From Anarhynchus alexandrinus (lineage: Eukaryota > Chordata > Aves > Charadriiformes > Charadriidae): a DNA stretch of 64,000 nt. Of this stretch, positions 61,180 through 64,000 are shown piece after piece; the stretch's first letter is position 1, and each line of letters begins with the position of its first letter. The stretch lies in contig VUYV01000054.1 of assembly GCA_008711295.1 (NCBI GenBank), forward strand, positions 760,824 to 824,823, written 5' to 3'. Under the pieces are notes generated by a model, which saw nothing but the letters and a program-made list of their open reading frames with translations, did not search any database and was not told where the DNA came from. The position numbers and the translations under genes were made by a program.

Positions 61180-61985
61180 GCAGCTTTGTATCAAAATAGT
61201 TTATTAAAAAACAGTAAGAAGCTTCACTGAAGCTTTGCTATCCTCAAGACAGAATTATGACATTATTGCAGCATTCAACACAATCATAATCCACATATAA
61301 AAATAATACTATATAGCTCCTGTTCGCCTTGGCCAAGTTTTGCCCTCAGTCTGGCCTCGTGCTGCCGCACCACCACAACCCAGCCCTGCATGCTTTAGTT
61401 GCAGAACCTGTTCCTCTGGGAACAGAGTTAAATCCCTTCCTCGCTTCACAGTGCTGTTACTGTCTGGAAGCTGCCCAGAAACCCAACACACCTCCTTGCA
61501 GCTAGAGGCACTTCACAGAACCAGCGTGAACACACCAAGCGACTGACGATGGCAACGCTGGTCGATGTTTAGGAAAAATAAATACGCAACCCATTACTCA
61601 AGTTGCCAGTACTGCGCAACTGCACAGAGCAGCTTCTGTTTACAAGAAGGAAGCTCTGTTCTGACCTGCTGCACCACCATCTCAGCTGTGACAGATGGAC
61701 TCTTACACCGTATGGTTTGGTCTAATGCATGGAATTGCCTTTCACCGCAGCACTCATGGAGAAGCGCGCTGCCAGCAGCTGGCTGGCACGCTTCTGCCAT
61801 CGCCTCCGAACACCTTCTGACAGCATCACTCTTTGCCATCAGCTTTGCACCAAAGTCAATAATTGTCCTTGTGCCGTGGCAAACAGACTGAGCGCTCCCT
61901 ATCTCAGTCTTTCAGGTCAGGATGCCACCATGAGCTGTGGCTTGCTTCCTCACTAGCCAAGACACTTCTCATTCTTCTCCACCGC
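61180..61985 (-). other. RGS2: RGS2 3' UTR
   Basis: The region extends from the TGA at 61986-61988 to a cleavage site inferred about 20 bases past the AATAAA. No intron is needed. It is fairly GC-rich near the stop and AT-rich near the end. Open frames on either strand here are composition effects. Confidence 0.7.
61200..61205 (-). terminator. RGS2 poly(A) signal AATAAA
   Basis: TTTATT on the plus strand reads AATAAA on the minus strand, about 780 bases after the RGS2 stop codon. T/G-containing sequence follows on the minus strand (CTATTTTGATAC, GCTGCTTTTGTTGCC). The distance suits the RGS2 3' UTR as known in mammals. Confidence 0.75.
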
Positions 61986-62180
61986 TCATGTCCCCTGGGC
62001 CGCTCTGGTGATGGGTGTCTTCTTGCACAGCTCCTGATAGAATTCAGATTCCAAAAACCGTGGATATGAGTTATTCTCCATTAGGCTGTAAACTCTCTTC
62101 TGTGCCGCACTGAAGCAGGTATGAGTGGCTTCTTGAATATTCTGCGCAATCATGTTCTTGGTTTGGAAGTCTATGTTTAT
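61986..62180 (-). CDS. RGS2: RGS2 exon 5 (last coding exon)
   Basis: The exon has 64 codons plus TGA (61986-61988), starting INIDFQTKN and ending ITRAAQGT. Its acceptor is TGTATTTCAG just above 62180. It carries the last helices of the RGS fold, including Asn184 and Glu191. Confidence 0.96.
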   Translation of the reverse strand: MNIDFQTKNMIAQNIQEATHTCFSAAQKRVYSLMENNSYPRFLESEFYQELCKKTPITRAAQGT

Positions 62181-63904
62181 CTGAAATACAAGAAAAAGGA
62201 CATTTACTTCCGAGAACTAACTTCAAGTAAGTAAAATACACAATAAAATTTCTGAAGAGGTAAAAAAGGGGAGACCCTATTACTACAGGGTCAAATTAAG
62301 AATTTTCTTAAAGGAAACTTCATTATTTTATACAAAACCCAAAGTAATTCGGATATACTATCTTTCAGTGCTAAACTCAAAGATGTTACAAGAGTTAAAT
62401 GCAGCTGTTGACTTTTCCCCAGTTAAAATAGAAACTTTCTGAAATACTGCTTGTGCTGTTTTCCAGCTCAGTTCAAGGGAGTTGGTTCAGACACAGCTAT
62501 TAACAGTGGGGTATGTAAGATGCAGTTTGGCATCTATATCTTAAAGGGAGTTCAGGGAAATAAAGAAAGGCATAAGAACTCGGCACTTATATTTAAATAG
62601 GTTTTCTGTACCTCTTTGGGAGCTTCTTTTTCAATGAAGTCATTGTAGATTTTTTTCGCTTTGGATGTCAGCTTCTGGGGTGACTTGGTTTTCTTGAAGT
62701 CCTCACAGGCCAACCAGAACTCGATGTTCTCTTCACAGAACTCAGACTTCAGAAAAGCTCGGAAAGCAGCAAGACCATCTAGGGAAAGAAGAAAAAAAAT
62801 ACACATCAATTAACCATTTCAGGAATCTCAAATTTACCCATTGGTCACATCTGTTTCTACCAAAACATTTTGCTGTAGTTCTAGTCTGGTTCTTCCAGAG
62901 ATATAGCAATAAAAAAAATTTCCACATTTATGTATGCAAATAAATTAATACTAACAGCTTGGCAGGCTTCACTTTGAGTTAGTCATTTTTCAGGCAAACA
63001 AAAAAAAATGAAAGCCATTTCTAGTTTGTGTGTTCCCTTTTCTAATATTTCTGCAGGCATCACAAAATCCCTCTCTCTAGATGGCACCTCCTATGTTAAC
63101 CTTTACACTGGAGTAAATATTTGACTGTGCCAGAAACCTTGGGAGTATTTTTTGCAATGGAAAGGATGACTCAAGTTCAAAGAGCAAATGGTAATATTTC
63201 TTAGTCTTTTTGCTCTGCTGTTGAGTGCTTTTCCTTGTAGAGCAACAGTAAAACCCTGAGATCATTGAACTTTGGCACTGCAGAATCCTTCCCGAGTTAC
63301 TTGAATGCGTTTGTCTTCGTTAAGCAGTGAGCTCAGTGAACAAATGCTCTTTTCACATTTGGCAAAGCCAAACTGATAGGTATGATTTTAACTGCAAGGG
63401 TTACAGAAAAATTCCACTATGATGAAGTATTCTTGTTGTTTTAATGTTACTTTGCAATTTTTTTAAAAAGCACTTCTATGAATTGTGGCTTTAAACAGTT
63501 TAAAGCATGTAATTTTCAAGACCAGAATCAAAGCTATTTACATTAGAAAGGTACAATGCTGACATGCAAGGAAGCAATCTCTTACAGACATATAAACTTC
63601 ACCATCCCTTTGCTCTTGAATGTTACTTTTTGAAGACAAACTTACATTTATTAGCAAGAAGTTCATCAAAGGCTTCTGACCACAGCTGGGCTTCTTCAGG
63701 GGAAGGTCTGCAGAAAGAGACAGAGAACATTAGACTCCATTGCTCAAGCTTTACTGTTTTTGTAAAGCACTTGAGTTACTTAAAGTCTTTCTCCTAACTT
63801 ACCTGAAGTAGGTGCGGTGTTTCCCTGCTTTCTTAGATTTCATTTTAGTAGAATTGGAGGAGTTCTGCAGGAAGTAGCTCAGTCTCGTTTTCCAATCTTT
63901 AATG
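61986..63904 (-). CDS. RGS2: RGS2, regulator of G-protein signalling 2 (coding exons 2-5, N-terminus off the edge)
   Basis: RGS2 accelerates GTP hydrolysis by Galpha subunits, chiefly Gq in mammals, at the plasma membrane. Four exons of 102, 62, 167 and 195 bases join in frame through GT-AG introns. They give the last 174 residues, starting at the [15 protein letters not shown] block; the expected total is about 211 residues with exon 1 beyond 64000. The RGS domain is complete: [56 protein letters not shown] and [19 protein letters not shown]. Cys106, Asn184 and Glu191 (human numbering), which separate RGS2 from other R4 members and favour Gq, are all present (codons at 62735-62737, 62070-62072 and 62049-62051). 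The tail [10 protein letters not shown] differs from the human end. The exon pattern is that of the R4 RGS family. Confidence 0.97.
62181..62611 (-). other. RGS2 intron 4
   Basis: This 431-base GT-AG intron has donor GAG|GTACAG at its upper end and acceptor TTTCAG at its lower end. I see nothing else in it. Confidence 0.9.
62612..62778 (-). CDS. RGS2: RGS2 exon 4
   Basis: The exon is 167 bases and encodes [20 protein letters not shown] through EAPKE. Its acceptor is CTTTCCCTAG and its donor is GAG|GTACAG. The first two bases complete the Tyr codon begun in exon 3. It includes Cys106. The 167-base length is typical of this exon in the R4 RGS family. Confidence 0.97.
62779..63645 (-). other. 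RGS2 intron 3
   Basis: This 867-base AT-rich GT-AG intron has donor T|GTAAGT and acceptor TTCTTTCCCTAG. No embedded element is recognised. Confidence 0.9.
63646..63707 (-). CDS. RGS2: RGS2 exon 3
   Basis: The 62-base exon encodes [20 protein letters not shown] plus the first base of Tyr. Its acceptor is CTTTCTGCAG and its donor is GTAAGT. It starts the RGS domain. Confidence 0.96.
63708..63802 (-). other. RGS2 intron 2
   Basis: This is a short GT-AG intron of 95 bases with donor CAG|GTAAGT and acceptor TTTCTGCAG. Confidence 0.9.
63803..63904 (-). CDS. RGS2: RGS2 exon 2
   Basis: The 102-base exon encodes [16 protein letters not shown] followed by the Lys-rich linker [17 protein letters not shown]. 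Its first base completes a codon from exon 1. The acceptor is a T-run plus CAG and the donor is CAG|GTAAGT. The linker is the least conserved part compared with human RGS2 but has the same length. Confidence 0.95.
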
Positions 63905-64000
63905 CTGAAAAAAAAAAAGCAACCGCCTGTTAAAAACGACAACTCAAGAAGCTTTAGACACCAGCCCCTTTACTGGCAAAAGCTGCAAAAGTTCTCCAGA
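63905..64000 (-). other. RGS2 intron 1 (3' part)
   Basis: The minus strand here ends in a pyrimidine tract and CAG at the exon 2 acceptor. Exon 1, with the start codon and the membrane-binding N-terminal helix, is outside the window. Confidence 0.85.

Noticed and set aside
62742..62927. Minus-strand frame overlapping the RGS2 exon 4 boundary
   Set aside because: It is an intron-reading frame beside the true exon; splice sites and protein similarity define the exon as 62612-62778.
1..64000. CRISPR arrays, tRNA, rRNA, bacterial operons or phage genes
   Set aside because: No regularly spaced direct repeats, no cloverleaf or rRNA sequence and no dense coding were seen; the intron-exon structure shows a vertebrate locus.

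Overview
The window reads as vertebrate nuclear DNA, most likely from a bird. Both edges hold short, intron-split coding exons of conserved vertebrate genes, and everything between lacks a recognisable protein-coding gene. Two recognisable retroelement copies are 3'-truncated-type CR1 LINEs ending in the ATTCTRTG-type terminal repeat, and overall interspersed repeat density is low; that combination is typical of avian genomes. One undetermined base (n at 57953) shows that this is a draft assembly. I see no bacterial, viral, CRISPR or operon-like organisation.

Left edge (1-3822, + strand): the last two coding exons of UCHL5 (UCH37, a proteasome- and INO80-associated deubiquitinase), with the final intron carrying a rearranged CR1 fragment and a short 3' UTR with an AATAAA signal. 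Right edge (61180-64000, - strand): coding exons 2 to 5, all three complete introns between them, the 3' UTR and the poly(A) signal of RGS2, a GTPase-activating protein for heterotrimeric G proteins (Gq-selective in mammals). Exon 1 lies beyond the right end. The two genes converge tail to tail, the same neighbour relation known in mammals (UCHL5 and RGS2 adjacent and convergent).

Middle (about 3.8-61.2 kb): some 57 kb of intergenic DNA. The left half is AT-rich with short inverted repeats and homopolymers. The right half is richer in G+C, with small CpG-rich patches near 40.7-41.25, 44.83-45.13 and 46.4-46.64 kb. Other structure: a likely ancient LINE remnant on the minus strand near 8.8-9.0 kb; a CTGAC/CTTGG-rich island with an A-rich end near 16.14-16.7 kb; a cluster of three successive palindromes at 17.26-17.33 kb; a G-quadruplex candidate at 36.87 kb; an AT-rich block with homeobox/MEF2-like motifs at 37.1-37.76 kb that looks like a possible conserved enhancer; a second CR1 at 48.7-49.06 kb; and an unclassified repeat-like segment at 57.48-57.8 kb.

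The two genes are not known to act in one pathway; their adjacency is ancient synteny. The intergenic DNA may hold RGS2 or UCHL5 regulatory elements, but that is inference from position and composition only. I did not find convincing evidence of a new biological system; the best follow-up targets are the palindrome cluster, the AT-rich enhancer candidate, the CpG-rich patches and the two unclassified repeat-like segments.
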